From NCBI RefSeq assembly GCF_030643825.1, contig NZ_CP101717.1, positions 682,001-746,000 of the forward strand: a DNA stretch of 64,000 nt, in the 5' to 3' direction. Under the pieces are notes generated by a model, which was not told where the DNA came from, did no database searches, and saw only the letters and a list, made by a program, of their open reading frames with translations. This DNA comes from Salinispirillum sp. LH 10-3-1 (GTDB lineage Bacteria; Pseudomonadota; Gammaproteobacteria; Pseudomonadales; Natronospirillaceae). Both the position numbers and the translations under genes were made by a program. How positions within the stretch are numbered: the first letter of the stretch is position 1; every line of letters begins with the position of its first letter. Of this stretch, positions 39,373-48,096 are shown piece by piece.

Positions 39373-40242
39373 ATGAAACTGCTTAAACGCACCATTACAG
39401 CAGCTGCACTGACAGCTCTTGGTCTGCACAGCCCGGTGGCGGCTGTGGAGTTTGGTGCTGGGCTGCACAATACACAGTGGGAGCTCTATGGCGATGTGTT
39501 CGGTTGTTATTTCGTACAGCCGGTGCCGCGTTATGGGCGTGCTGTGTTCTACCATGAGGCCGGTGAAGACGTACGCTTTTACTTGGAAACTAATAACAAC
39601 CGTATGCAGCCCGGACAGGCTGCCTTGGCTATAGAAGCGCCGAGTTGGCGCGCGTCGGCGATGACGTCTGATCTTGGGTATGTACGAGTCGCAGACACCA
39701 TGCGCCCTATCACCGTGGAGCCACAGCGAACCTTTCGCATGATGGCAGAACTCGACGCTGGCATGTCCCCCGCGTTTACTCGTCAAGGGCGCGGGCTCGT
39801 TGAGCCTATTCGAGTAAAGCTATCTCCGGTCAATTTTCGTCAGCATTGGGATGAATACCAGGACTGCGTCAGCCGACTCCTGCCTGTGAACTTTGGCCAA
39901 ATTGAGCGGACGCGTCTGATGTATCCGCCAGATGTCGACAGTTTAAGCCCTCAAGCGCGCGCCACGCTTAACAATATTGCACTCTATGTTGCGGCTGATC
40001 CGAGTGTGGTAGCGATCTACATTGACGGTCACAGCGATAATCGGAATACCCGTTACGACAGTCGGCGGTTGTCCGAACGTCGGGCGCTGCGTGTGTTGGA
40101 CTATTTGGTAGATCGTGGCGTTGATCCGCAGCTCATGTTAGTGGACTACCACGGCGACCGCTATCCTGTGGGTAACAACAACACCGCCGCCGGGCGGGCG
40201 GAAAATCGTCGAACCACACTACGCCTGGAACGCCTCGACTAA
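39373..40242 (+). CDS. motY: Sodium-type flagellar protein MotY
   Basis: Exported 289-residue protein with a signal peptide (to about residue 24) and two parts. The N-terminal MotY-specific domain has VPRYGRAVFYHEAGEDVRFYL and LLPVNFGQIERTRL. The C-terminal OmpA-like peptidoglycan-binding domain has IYIDGHSDNRNTRYDSRRLS and GRAENRRTTLRL. MotY forms the T ring that anchors the stator around polar flagellar motors. It lies next to rnt and argG as in Pseudomonas, which supports the call. Confidence 0.9.
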   Translation: MKLLKRTITAAALTALGLHSPVAAVEFGAGLHNTQWELYGDVFGCYFVQPVPRYGRAVFYHEAGEDVRFYLETNNNRMQPGQAALAIEAPSWRASAMTSDLGYVRVADTMRPITVEPQRTFRMMAELDAGMSPAFTRQGRGLVEPIRVKLSPVNFRQHWDEYQDCVSRLLPVNFGQIERTRLMYPPDVDSLSPQARATLNNIALYVAADPSVVAIYIDGHSDNRNTRYDSRRLSERRALRVLDYLVDRGVDPQLMLVDYHGDRYPVGNNNTAAGRAENRRTTLRLERLD

Positions 40243-40350
40243 ACTTCAGTGCTTCCGCAGCCCTAGCATTGAGTTAGCGCCATCCCCCCCGTACAATACG
40301 GCACTCTAATTCCATCCAACAGCCAACCTTGCGGTCGGAGAGTCAATTTA

Positions 40351-41574
40351 ATGTCTGATATTAAAAAAGTCGTGCTGGCGTATTCCGGTGGTCTGGATAC
40401 CTCGGTCATCGCCAAGTGGATCACCGAAACCTACGGCTGTGAAGTCGTTACCTTTACTGCTGACTTAGGCCAGGGTGAAGAAGTCGAGCCAGCGCGCGCG
40501 AAGGCACAGGCGTTGGGTATTAAAGAGATTTTTATTGACGATCTGCGCGAAGAGTTTGTGCGTGATTTTGTCTTTCCCATGTTCCGTGCTAACACGGTCT
40601 ATGAGGGCGAGTACTTGTTGGGCACGTCCATTGCGCGCCCGCTGATCGCTAAGCGACTGATTGAAATTGCTAACGAAACCGGCGCTGACGCCATCGCGCA
40701 TGGTGCGACCGGTAAAGGCAACGACCAGGTGCGCTTTGAACTGGGTGCTTATGCATTGAAGCCCGGCGTTAAAGTGATTGCACCTTGGCGCGAGTGGGAT
40801 TTAAACAGCCGTGAAAAGCTGATGGATTATTGCGAACAGCACAATATTCCCGTCGACTTCAATAAAAAAGGTAAGAAGTCCCCCTATTCAATGGATGCCA
40901 ACCTGCTGCACATTTCTTACGAAGGCGGCATCTTGGAAGATCCTTGGGCGGAAGCCGAAGAGGATATGTGGCGCTGGTCGGTATCGCCTGAGGCGGCACC
41001 TGACGAAGCGCAGTATCTGGTGCTGACATACCGCAAAGGCGATATTGTCGCTATTGATGGTAAAGACATGACACCCGCTGAAGTGCTGACCTATCTGAAC
41101 AAAGTCGGTGGTGAGCATGGCGTAGGCCGTTTGGACATTGTTGAAAACCGCTATGTGGGTATGAAGTCGCGCGGTTGCTACGAAACCCCTGGTGGTACCA
41201 TTATGTTGCGTGCGCACCGCGCCATTGAGTCCATCACCTTGGATCGTGAAGTTGCGCACCTTAAAGACGACTTGATGCCGAAGTACGCCGAGATGATTTA
41301 TAACGGCTACTGGTGGAGCCCTGAGCGTTTGATGATGCAGAAGATGATTGATGCATCACAGGAAACGGTGAATGGCGAAGTGCGGGTTAAGCTGTACAAA
41401 GGCAACGTCATCGTGGTCGGTCGCCAGTCGGAGGACAGTCTTTTTGATGCCAGCATCGCCACCTTTGAGGATGATGCAGGTGCATACGACCAGAAAGACG
41501 CCGAAGGTTTTATCAAGTTGAATGCGTTGCGCTTGCGTATTGCAGCGAAGAAGGGGCGTAGTCCACTCAAGTAG
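40351..41574 (+). CDS. argG: Argininosuccinate synthase
   Basis: Condenses citrulline and aspartate with ATP in arginine synthesis. The 407-residue product has the N-type ATP pyrophosphatase P-loop [11 protein letters not shown] at residues 10-20, [13 protein letters not shown] and [10 protein letters not shown]. Full length, single gene, followed by an intrinsic terminator. Confidence 0.97.
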   Translation: MSDIKKVVLAYSGGLDTSVIAKWITETYGCEVVTFTADLGQGEEVEPARAKAQALGIKEIFIDDLREEFVRDFVFPMFRANTVYEGEYLLGTSIARPLIAKRLIEIANETGADAIAHGATGKGNDQVRFELGAYALKPGVKVIAPWREWDLNSREKLMDYCEQHNIPVDFNKKGKKSPYSMDANLLHISYEGGILEDPWAEAEEDMWRWSVSPEAAPDEAQYLVLTYRKGDIVAIDGKDMTPAEVLTYLNKVGGEHGVGRLDIVENRYVGMKSRGCYETPGGTIMLRAHRAIESITLDREVAHLKDDLMPKYAEMIYNGYWWSPERLMMQKMIDASQETVNGEVRVKLYKGNVIVVGRQSEDSLFDASIATFEDDAGAYDQKDAEGFIKLNALRLRIAAKKGRSPLK

Positions 41575-41603
41575 AGTAGTCTTGGCAGTGTAATTTTGAA
41601 TGA

Positions 41604-41628
41604 AAAGGCACCTGTTGGTGCCTTTTTT
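41604..41628 (+). terminator. Rho-independent terminator of argG
   Basis: AAAGGCACC (41604-41612), loop TGTT and GGTGCCTTT (41617-41625) continuing into a T-run. A clear intrinsic terminator 30 bp after argG. The rest of the 309-bp gap to the next gene holds an AT-rich stretch (about 41720-41800, including TGATAATAT) that probably has the promoter of the adhesin secretion operon; no operator was recognised. Confidence 0.9.
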
Positions 41629-41883
41629 GCTTCTAAGCAGTAGGAGTTAAAGTACCGGTGCTGTTTTTGGCGAAGTAAGGCGGAGTGTTCGCAGTGATTG
41701 TTCAATTTGTGAGCTGATTCACCTTTAATTGGCGTGCTAATTGATAATATGAACAGTATTCGGTAACATTATGCAATCAATAGTCAAAGAATTGACGAAG
41801 TTTGGTGTGCAGCTGTCGTTCTGCCCCGCACGATAAGGCAGGATGTGCTATGGCCCGCCAAGAAAATACTAAAGAGGCTTAAG

Positions 41884-43794
41884 TTGAAGAGCACCCCCAA
41901 TTATTCATGCCAGTCATTCAAGCGGTTCCGCACAGTTGCTGGGGCCGTGCTTTGTGTGCTGGCGCTGCCGGTCTTGGCGCAGAGTTCTTCGACTGGCGCC
42001 CTGGCAATTCAGTCGTCGACAGCAGTAACACACAGTGACAATAAAATGGCGGTTGCTGAATCCGTCCAGCGTGCCTTGGAGTTTCATCCCGATGTGCGCG
42101 TTAAGATGCATGGTTTGGCGGCAGCAATGAGTGACCGTCGCGAGGCGTGGGGCAGCTATCTGCCGACGGTGGACTTCAATACGTCGGCAGGCATAGAGCT
42201 GCAGACGAACGACGATCGCGACCTGTATGACATTTTTTCTGGTGATCTTACGGTTACGCAAATGCTTTATCGCGGTTTTAGGACTCGCAACGAGGTTGAG
42301 CGGCTAGGGCATATTGGCGTTGTTCGCTACTTCGAATTGTTAGAGTCCGTGAATCGCGTTACCTATGAAACCGTGGTGGCTTATGAAGACGTAATTCGTA
42401 CGCGGCGTTTGCTGGCGCTGGCGGAGGAAAGCCGTGAGCTGAATCGTCGGGTAAGAGAGCAGATTGAAAGTCGTGTCAATTCCGGTGCGGCCCCTCGTGT
42501 TGAATTGGAACAAATGAATGGCCGACTCGCGCTCGCAGAGTCTAACTTGTTGGTAGAAACGGCTAATTTGCACGATGCCATCGTACGTTATCGTCGACTC
42601 ACCGGCCAAATGCCCGGTGAGAATATGCCTGTCAGTTTCTTTGATCCCAAAATCGTGCCAGATGATATACGAGGTGCGTTGCATAAGGCCTATCAGTCGA
42701 ACCCTCGTTTTCAGTCGGCAGTTGCAAACGTATCTGTGGCGGCCTCTGCTGCAGATGTGCAGCGTGCGAGCTTTCATCCGGAAGTGTTCTTGCGTGCTCG
42801 ACAGAATGTAGGCCGTAATCAAGGTGGCTTCGACTCGCGAGTTGAGGATTTCGGTGGGCGTACAGGCGTCGAAGTCGTGCTGTCCTACAATCTCTATCGT
42901 GGTGGTGCTGATGCCGCTGCACTCAGTGGTGCGCTGGACCGTGTAGAAGCCAGTCGCGATCGACGGGAAGACGCCTGTTTGGATCTGCGTCAGCAAACAC
43001 AGGTGCAGTTTAACGATCAGCAACGCTTGCGAGATCAGCTGGCCTCGTTACGCCAACACCGCAGCTCGGCTGACTATGTTCGTCTAGCCTATCGTGATCA
43101 ATTTGACATCGGGCAGCGTAGCTTGATGGAAGTGCTGGACATTGAGACCGAGTATCTAGATGCATCGAAGGCCTTGGTTAATGGTGAGCACGACTACAAC
43201 ATCGCTGTTGCTGGCACCTTGAACAGTATGGGTACTTTAATGCCTGAGCTGGGTGTGATGGCGCGTACCTTGCCTACTTTGGATGCTTTAGGGTTAACGC
43301 CGCCGGGCTCCGATAGTCCCGTTATGTGCACGCAGCTTGACCCAATGGATGCCATGGCGTTCATGCCTGCAGCACAAACCGAATTCGAGCTGCCGGACTT
43401 CACCACACAGGATATGCCGCCAGCGGAGCCAGTGGTTGTGGTGCCCGCCCTCGTGCTGACCTCTACAACGTCTTTTGATATGGGCAGTGTGACCTTGTCG
43501 GCCGCTGGTAGAGAGTTTTTGGGGCAATTGGCGCAGCAGATCAATACCATGTCTGAAATAGAGTCCGTGACCATATCAGGATACACCGACAGCACAGGGC
43601 CTGATCGCGTTAACCGCGAGATTTCGCAAGCGCGTGCCGATGCGGCGCGTGAATATTTGAGCTCTCTCGGCGTTGCGGCCGACGTCATTACAGCTATTGG
43701 TTATGGGCCAGACTCGCCGGTAGCGGATAATTCAACTCCGGAAGGGCGTGCCGCCAATCGTCGTATTGTGGTTGAGGTTCGTGGGCGTGACTGA
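41884..43794 (+). CDS. Type I secretion outer membrane protein fused to an OmpA domain
   Basis: A 636-residue exported protein. After a signal peptide (ending LPVLAQS) comes a TolC-like efflux duct (about residues 50-450) with family segments such as SVQRALEFHPDVRV and LMEVLDIETEYLDASKALVNGEHDYNIA (the latter in parts). A linker of about 70 residues rich in Pro/Met follows, then an OmpA-like peptidoglycan-binding domain (about 525-636; VTISGYTDSTGPDRVN and EGRAANRRI). It would form the exit channel for the adhesin while gripping the cell wall. In Shewanella bpfA loci these two modules are, as I recall, separate neighbouring genes. TTG at 41884 with AGAGGC upstream gives a normal signal peptide; GTG at 41845 is the alternative. 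Confidence 0.88.
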   Translation: MKSTPNYSCQSFKRFRTVAGAVLCVLALPVLAQSSSTGALAIQSSTAVTHSDNKMAVAESVQRALEFHPDVRVKMHGLAAAMSDRREAWGSYLPTVDFNTSAGIELQTNDDRDLYDIFSGDLTVTQMLYRGFRTRNEVERLGHIGVVRYFELLESVNRVTYETVVAYEDVIRTRRLLALAEESRELNRRVREQIESRVNSGAAPRVELEQMNGRLALAESNLLVETANLHDAIVRYRRLTGQMPGENMPVSFFDPKIVPDDIRGALHKAYQSNPRFQSAVANVSVAASAADVQRASFHPEVFLRARQNVGRNQGGFDSRVEDFGGRTGVEVVLSYNLYRGGADAAALSGALDRVEASRDRREDACLDLRQQTQVQFNDQQRLRDQLASLRQHRSSADYVRLAYRDQFDIGQRSLMEVLDIETEYLDASKALVNGEHDYNIAVAGTLNSMGTLMPELGVMARTLPTLDALGLTPPGSDSPVMCTQLDPMDAMAFMPAAQTEFELPDFTTQDMPPAEPVVVVPALVLTSTTSFDMGSVTLSAAGREFLGQLAQQINTMSEIESVTISGYTDSTGPDRVNREISQARADAAREYLSSLGVAADVITAIGYGPDSPVADNSTPEGRAANRRIVVEVRGRD

Positions 43795-43880
43795 CATCAT
43801 GGTGCAAATGACGTGGGTTCATCCAAGTTGTGGCTGAGCCTCATGGCCGCAGCACTCACTGGGTCCGGTTGAGGTAGTTG

Positions 43881-46049
43881 ATGACCAACCAGCAGAAGCC
43901 AGAACAAGAACAACTCGGCGTGAAGGCTGCAGAGCAGCCGGATGCGTTGGCCGAATGCCTGTATAAGCTGGCGCAGCTGCATGGGCGAGTCGCCACGCGC
44001 GATGCACTGTTGTCTGGCTTGCCGCTGGTGGATGGAAGACTCACGCCTGATATATTCCCGCGCTCTGCTCAGCGTGCCGGTCTTTCGGCGCGCGCGGTAA
44101 AGTCGTCGCTGACGTCAGTAAATAAGGCCTTGCTGCCAGCGGTGCTGATTCTCGAAAGCAACCAAGCCTGCCTGCTTATGCAGATCGATCCTAAAGCCGG
44201 TGAGGCATGGGTGATTTACCCTGAGCTGAGTGACTCTGTAGTACGCTTACCAATGCAGGATCTGCAAGAGCAATACACCGAACGTTTGCTTTATGTACAG
44301 CCGGAGTTCCGTTTTGACTCCCGGACAGAGCAGGCTACTGTGCCGGCGGGTGAGCACTGGTTTTGGGGCGTTATGAAGAACAACCGTCGACTCTATGTCG
44401 ATGTGCTCATTGCCGCTGTGTTGATCAACTTGCTAGCGGTCGCCATGCCCTTGTTCGTCATGAACGTATACGATCGGGTAGTACCGAATCAGGCGATAGA
44501 GACGCTGTGGGTGTTGGCGATTGGTGTTTTTCTGGTCTTGTGCGCGGATCTCGCTTTGCGTACGACGCGCACTTGGTTTGTTGATCACGCGGCTAAGCGT
44601 GCCGATCGCGAGTTGTCAGCTCGCATTATGTCGCGCGTGCTGGGAATGCGGCTCGACGCTCGGCCGCAATCGGCTGGGTCCTTTGCTGCTCTGTTGCAGT
44701 CGTTTGAGTCGGTGCGTGGTTTCATCGGTTCGGCGGTAGTGGTTGCCTTGGTGGACCTGCCTTTTGTTGTGCTCTTCGCCATCATCATCGCCATGATTTC
44801 GCCTTCCTTAGTTATCCCCGTTGTTGTGGGCAGTGTGTTGGTGCTTACCTATGCACTTTTAATGCAAGGCGCCATGCGTAACGTGGCCGATCAATCCATG
44901 CGCGCCAATGCACAACGAAACGCTACCTTGGTTGAGAGTCTGGTAGGCTTGGAAACCGTAAAAAGCTTCCAGGCCGAACAGCGACTGCAAAGCATTTGGG
45001 AGCGCACGACGGCGTATTTGGCGGACAAGTCCGCACGTAATCGTTTCTTCGCCGGCAGTATCGGTCACGTTGCGCTTTGGATGCAGCATACCGTAGCGGT
45101 GGCGATCATCGTTATAGGTGTGTATCTGGTGGGCGAAGGTGTTTTGACACAGGGTGGCTTGGTGGCTGCCTACCTGTTGTCGTCGCGCGCCATGGGGCCG
45201 GTCAGTCAGGCATCTTCGTTGCTCGGGCAGTATCATCAGGCATCAACCGCCTTGCGCGGCCTTAATCAGATGATGGACACGCCATTAGAGCGCCCCGTGG
45301 ACGACGTGCGTATCAGTCGCCCCTTGGTCAATGGTGAAGTCGAGTTTCGTCAAGTCAGCTTCCGTTATCCCGGCGACGAGACGGACGTATTGCGCAACGT
45401 CTCGTTCAAAATCTTGGCTGGCGAGCATGTCGCCGTACTGGGGCGCAATGGCTCGGGGAAGTCCACCATCGAGAAGTTGATGCTGGGGCTCTACCAGCCA
45501 ACTGGCGGGACGGTCACGGTTGATGGCGTGGATTTACGTCAATTTGATCCTGCTGAATTGCGCCGCAATATTGGCTACGTACCACAGGATATCACTCTTT
45601 TTTACGGCTCCGTGCGCGACAATGTTGTCATGGCTTTTCCGACAGCAACCGATGAAGAAGTTCTGCGCGCTGGAGCGATGAGCGGCTTGGCAACACTGAC
45701 TGATCAACACCCTATGGGTTACAACATGCCTGTTGGTGAGCGTGGTGAACGTTTATCAGGCGGGCAGCGCCAGAGCGTGGCCCTGGCTCGTGCCATGATT
45801 CGCCAGCCCAACCTGCTGTTGCTTGATGAGCCTACCGGGGCAATGGATCATTCCAGTGAAGAGGATTTTAAAACACGGCTCAGTGCATACGCGAAAGGGC
45901 GCACCATGTTGGTCATCACGCACCGCACCTCTCTGTTGGAGCTGGTTGATCGAATTATTGTAATTGATCGGGGTGTGATCGTTGCTGATGGACCGAAAGA
46001 TCAGGTGGTTGACGCGTTGCGCCATGGCCGCATCGGGAAGGCATCATGA
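43881..46049 (+). CDS. lapB: Type I secretion ABC transporter (LapB/LssB type)
   Basis: Inner-membrane exporter ATPase of 722 residues for the downstream adhesin. The N-terminal C39-like domain (about 15-140) lacks the catalytic Cys of true peptidases and so should bind rather than cleave substrate. Six membrane helices follow (about 170-460). The nucleotide-binding domain has Walker A GRNGSGKST near residue 521, signature LSGGQRQ near 625 and Walker B LLLLDEPTGAMD. The ATG at 43881 has GAGG upstream. It overlaps the HlyD gene (ATGA). Confidence 0.92.
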   Translation: MTNQQKPEQEQLGVKAAEQPDALAECLYKLAQLHGRVATRDALLSGLPLVDGRLTPDIFPRSAQRAGLSARAVKSSLTSVNKALLPAVLILESNQACLLMQIDPKAGEAWVIYPELSDSVVRLPMQDLQEQYTERLLYVQPEFRFDSRTEQATVPAGEHWFWGVMKNNRRLYVDVLIAAVLINLLAVAMPLFVMNVYDRVVPNQAIETLWVLAIGVFLVLCADLALRTTRTWFVDHAAKRADRELSARIMSRVLGMRLDARPQSAGSFAALLQSFESVRGFIGSAVVVALVDLPFVVLFAIIIAMISPSLVIPVVVGSVLVLTYALLMQGAMRNVADQSMRANAQRNATLVESLVGLETVKSFQAEQRLQSIWERTTAYLADKSARNRFFAGSIGHVALWMQHTVAVAIIVIGVYLVGEGVLTQGGLVAAYLLSSRAMGPVSQASSLLGQYHQASTALRGLNQMMDTPLERPVDDVRISRPLVNGEVEFRQVSFRYPGDETDVLRNVSFKILAGEHVAVLGRNGSGKSTIEKLMLGLYQPTGGTVTVDGVDLRQFDPAELRRNIGYVPQDITLFYGSVRDNVVMAFPTATDEEVLRAGAMSGLATLTDQHPMGYNMPVGERGERLSGGQRQSVALARAMIRQPNLLLLDEPTGAMDHSSEEDFKTRLSAYAKGRTMLVITHRTSLLELVDRIIVIDRGVIVADGPKDQVVDALRHGRIGKAS

Positions 46050-47407
46050 GCGCGTCTCCTCAAGCCCCAAACAATACGGCGTCAGCTACACCAGAACCCT
46101 GGACTCAGGTGACTGGTCAGACCTGGGCCGACAACGCGGATTGGCTGCGCACTTCACAGCGCCCGTTGCGGGCCCGCGCGTTGTTGTACGGCATCTTGGG
46201 CACCTTGTCAGTATTGCTGGTGTGGGCTGCTTTTGCAGAACTGGATGAGGTGACGCGGGGTGATGGGCGAGTAGTCCCCTCGACGCAACGCCAACTGATT
46301 CAGTCGTTTGATGGTGGCGTGGTGTCTGACATCCTCGTTCGGGAGGGGGCGGTCGTTGAGGCCGGTGACTTGCTGATGAGTATCGATCCAACGCGTTTTC
46401 TATCTACCTTCCGCGAAAATCGTGTGGAAATACTGTCTTTGACTGCCCGTGCTGCCCGTTTGGAAGCCTTGGCCAATGATGTGCCCCTGGTCATGCCGCT
46501 GGAGTTGGATGAAGAAGCGCCGCGCGTTGCACTGCAAGAGCAACAGCTTTACAACGCCGCACGCAATGAGTTGGCTGAACGCAAGAACATAGCGTTCGAG
46601 CAACTGAATCAGCGTCGCCAAGAGCTCAACGAAGCAGAAGCACGCTTAGTGCAACTGACCCGTTCGCTGGAAATTACCACGCGCGAGCTTGGCATAGTGC
46701 GCCCCTTGTTGGCCAGTGGCGCGGTTTCAGAAGTCGAGGTGCTGCGTTTAGAGCGTGACGTGTCCAATGCCGAAGGTGAGCGAGAACAAACTCTGTCACG
46801 TATATCACGCTTGCGTGCGGCCGTTGCAGAAGCAGAAAGTACCTTTAACGAGCTTGAGTTGAATGCCATCAACCAGTGGCGGAGAGAGTTGTCGGATGTG
46901 CAAGCGCGCTTGGCAGGGTTGAGCGAAACCGCAACTGGCCTGGCGGATCGAGTTCGTTTTGCGGAAATACGTGCGCCGGTGCGGGGTATCGTGCAGCGTC
47001 TGTATGTCAATACGCTTGGGGGTGTCGTGCAGCCTGGCCGTGAGGTTCTTGAGCTGGTGCCCTTGGATGATCAGTTAATCGTCGAGGCGCGTATAGCACC
47101 GCAAGATATAGCCTTTTTGCTGCCCGGGCAAAACGCCGTGGTGCGGCTTACGGCATACGATTTTGCGGTATATGGTGGTTTAACGGGCGTGGTGGATCAC
47201 ATCAGCGCCGACACCATCACCGACGAGCGAGACAATACCTATTACTTGGTGCGAGTGCGCACCGAACTGAGTGACCAGGTCGCCGAGCTCAATATATTGC
47301 CGGGTATGACTGCGCAGGTGGACATCCTGACCGGCAAGAAAACCGTGCTGGACTACCTATTGAAACCGGTGTTGCGCGCGCGTAACACTGCACTGAGAGA
47401 ACGATGA
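46046..47407 (+). CDS. lapC: HlyD family membrane fusion protein (LapC type)
   Basis: Periplasmic adaptor of 453 residues that links the ABC transporter to the outer membrane channel. It has a cytoplasmic N-terminal tail, a membrane helix (about 48-70), a lipoyl/barrel half (GDGRVVPSTQRQLIQSFDGG), a long coiled coil (about 150-300) and the closing half with IRAPVRGIVQRLYVNTLGGV. It overlaps the genes on both sides by 4 bp, so all three are coupled. Confidence 0.92.
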   Translation: MSASPQAPNNTASATPEPWTQVTGQTWADNADWLRTSQRPLRARALLYGILGTLSVLLVWAAFAELDEVTRGDGRVVPSTQRQLIQSFDGGVVSDILVREGAVVEAGDLLMSIDPTRFLSTFRENRVEILSLTARAARLEALANDVPLVMPLELDEEAPRVALQEQQLYNAARNELAERKNIAFEQLNQRRQELNEAEARLVQLTRSLEITTRELGIVRPLLASGAVSEVEVLRLERDVSNAEGEREQTLSRISRLRAAVAEAESTFNELELNAINQWRRELSDVQARLAGLSETATGLADRVRFAEIRAPVRGIVQRLYVNTLGGVVQPGREVLELVPLDDQLIVEARIAPQDIAFLLPGQNAVVRLTAYDFAVYGGLTGVVDHISADTITDERDNTYYLVRVRTELSDQVAELNILPGMTAQVDILTGKKTVLDYLLKPVLRARNTALRER

Positions 47408-48018
47408 AACAACACTACTTTGTATCTGCCACAAGTGACTCCCACCCCCGCTGGGTGCAAGCGTTCGACGACGCCTTAATGATTCCGGCGCCGCCACCGG
47501 TCATGGATCGCGATACCGTTGTCTGGGTGCATACGTCCATGTCTAACTGGACCGATATTGTAGCCTCGGCAGTGCGTTGCGAAGCACGGGCGATTGTCTT
47601 GACCTTGGGGCCGCGGCAACCGGAGTTGATCGCAGCTTTGACTGCCGGGGCTAGGGGTTACGCGCATGCCTGGTCGTCGATAGACATTTTGCAGCAGATT
47701 GCTAAGGTGGTCGACAATGGCGGCTTGTGGGTTGGTGCTGACTTCCTTAATCAATTGGTCAGTGCGACGGCGGCACGACTGCAGGATGCTGCTGAAGATG
47801 ATCATGCCGATGATGATCTACTCAGTACGCTCACAGACCGAGAACGCGAAGTGGCTCTGGCAGTGGCTGCCGGTGCTTCTAATAAAGAGGTGGCGCGCCA
47901 ACTTGATATCACTGAGCGTACGGTCAAGGCTCATCTGGGTGTCGTCTTTCAAAAGCTGGGGGTTCGCGACCGCTTGCACCTGGCCCTGCAATTAAAAAAC
48001 ACCCATCCTGTCCTTTAG
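47404..48018 (+). CDS. LuxR-family regulator with a degenerate receiver domain
   Basis: A 204-residue protein with a C-terminal LuxR/GerE helix-turn-helix (about 140-200; TDREREVALAVAAGASNKEVA and TERTVKAHLGVVFQKL). The N-terminal 120 residues look like a response-regulator fold (AIVLTLGPRQPELIAALTAGARGYAHAW) but lack the usual acidic pocket and phosphorylated Asp. Its activity is therefore probably not set by phosphorylation. It overlaps the HlyD gene by 4 bp and lies 78 bp before the adhesin gene, which suggests that it controls adhesin transcription. The role is inferred. Confidence 0.82.
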   Translation: MKQHYFVSATSDSHPRWVQAFDDALMIPAPPPVMDRDTVVWVHTSMSNWTDIVASAVRCEARAIVLTLGPRQPELIAALTAGARGYAHAWSSIDILQQIAKVVDNGGLWVGADFLNQLVSATAARLQDAAEDDHADDDLLSTLTDREREVALAVAAGASNKEVARQLDITERTVKAHLGVVFQKLGVRDRLHLALQLKNTHPVL

Positions 48019-48067
48019 TACAATGTTCAGATGGCGTTGTGCCCGCGTAAACTTCAGCACATAGAAA

Positions 48068-48073
48068 TATAAT
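48068..48073 (+). promoter_or_regulatory. Candidate -10 element before the adhesin gene
   Basis: A perfect TATAAT lies 24 bp before the adhesin start codon, in the only non-coding gap (78 bp) between the regulator and adhesin genes. No good -35 box is found at 16-18 bp, which would fit an activator-dependent promoter. AAAGG at 48083-48087 is the ribosome site. Confidence 0.4.
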
Positions 48074-48096
48074 CGAATTACTCAAAGGCTCACACT

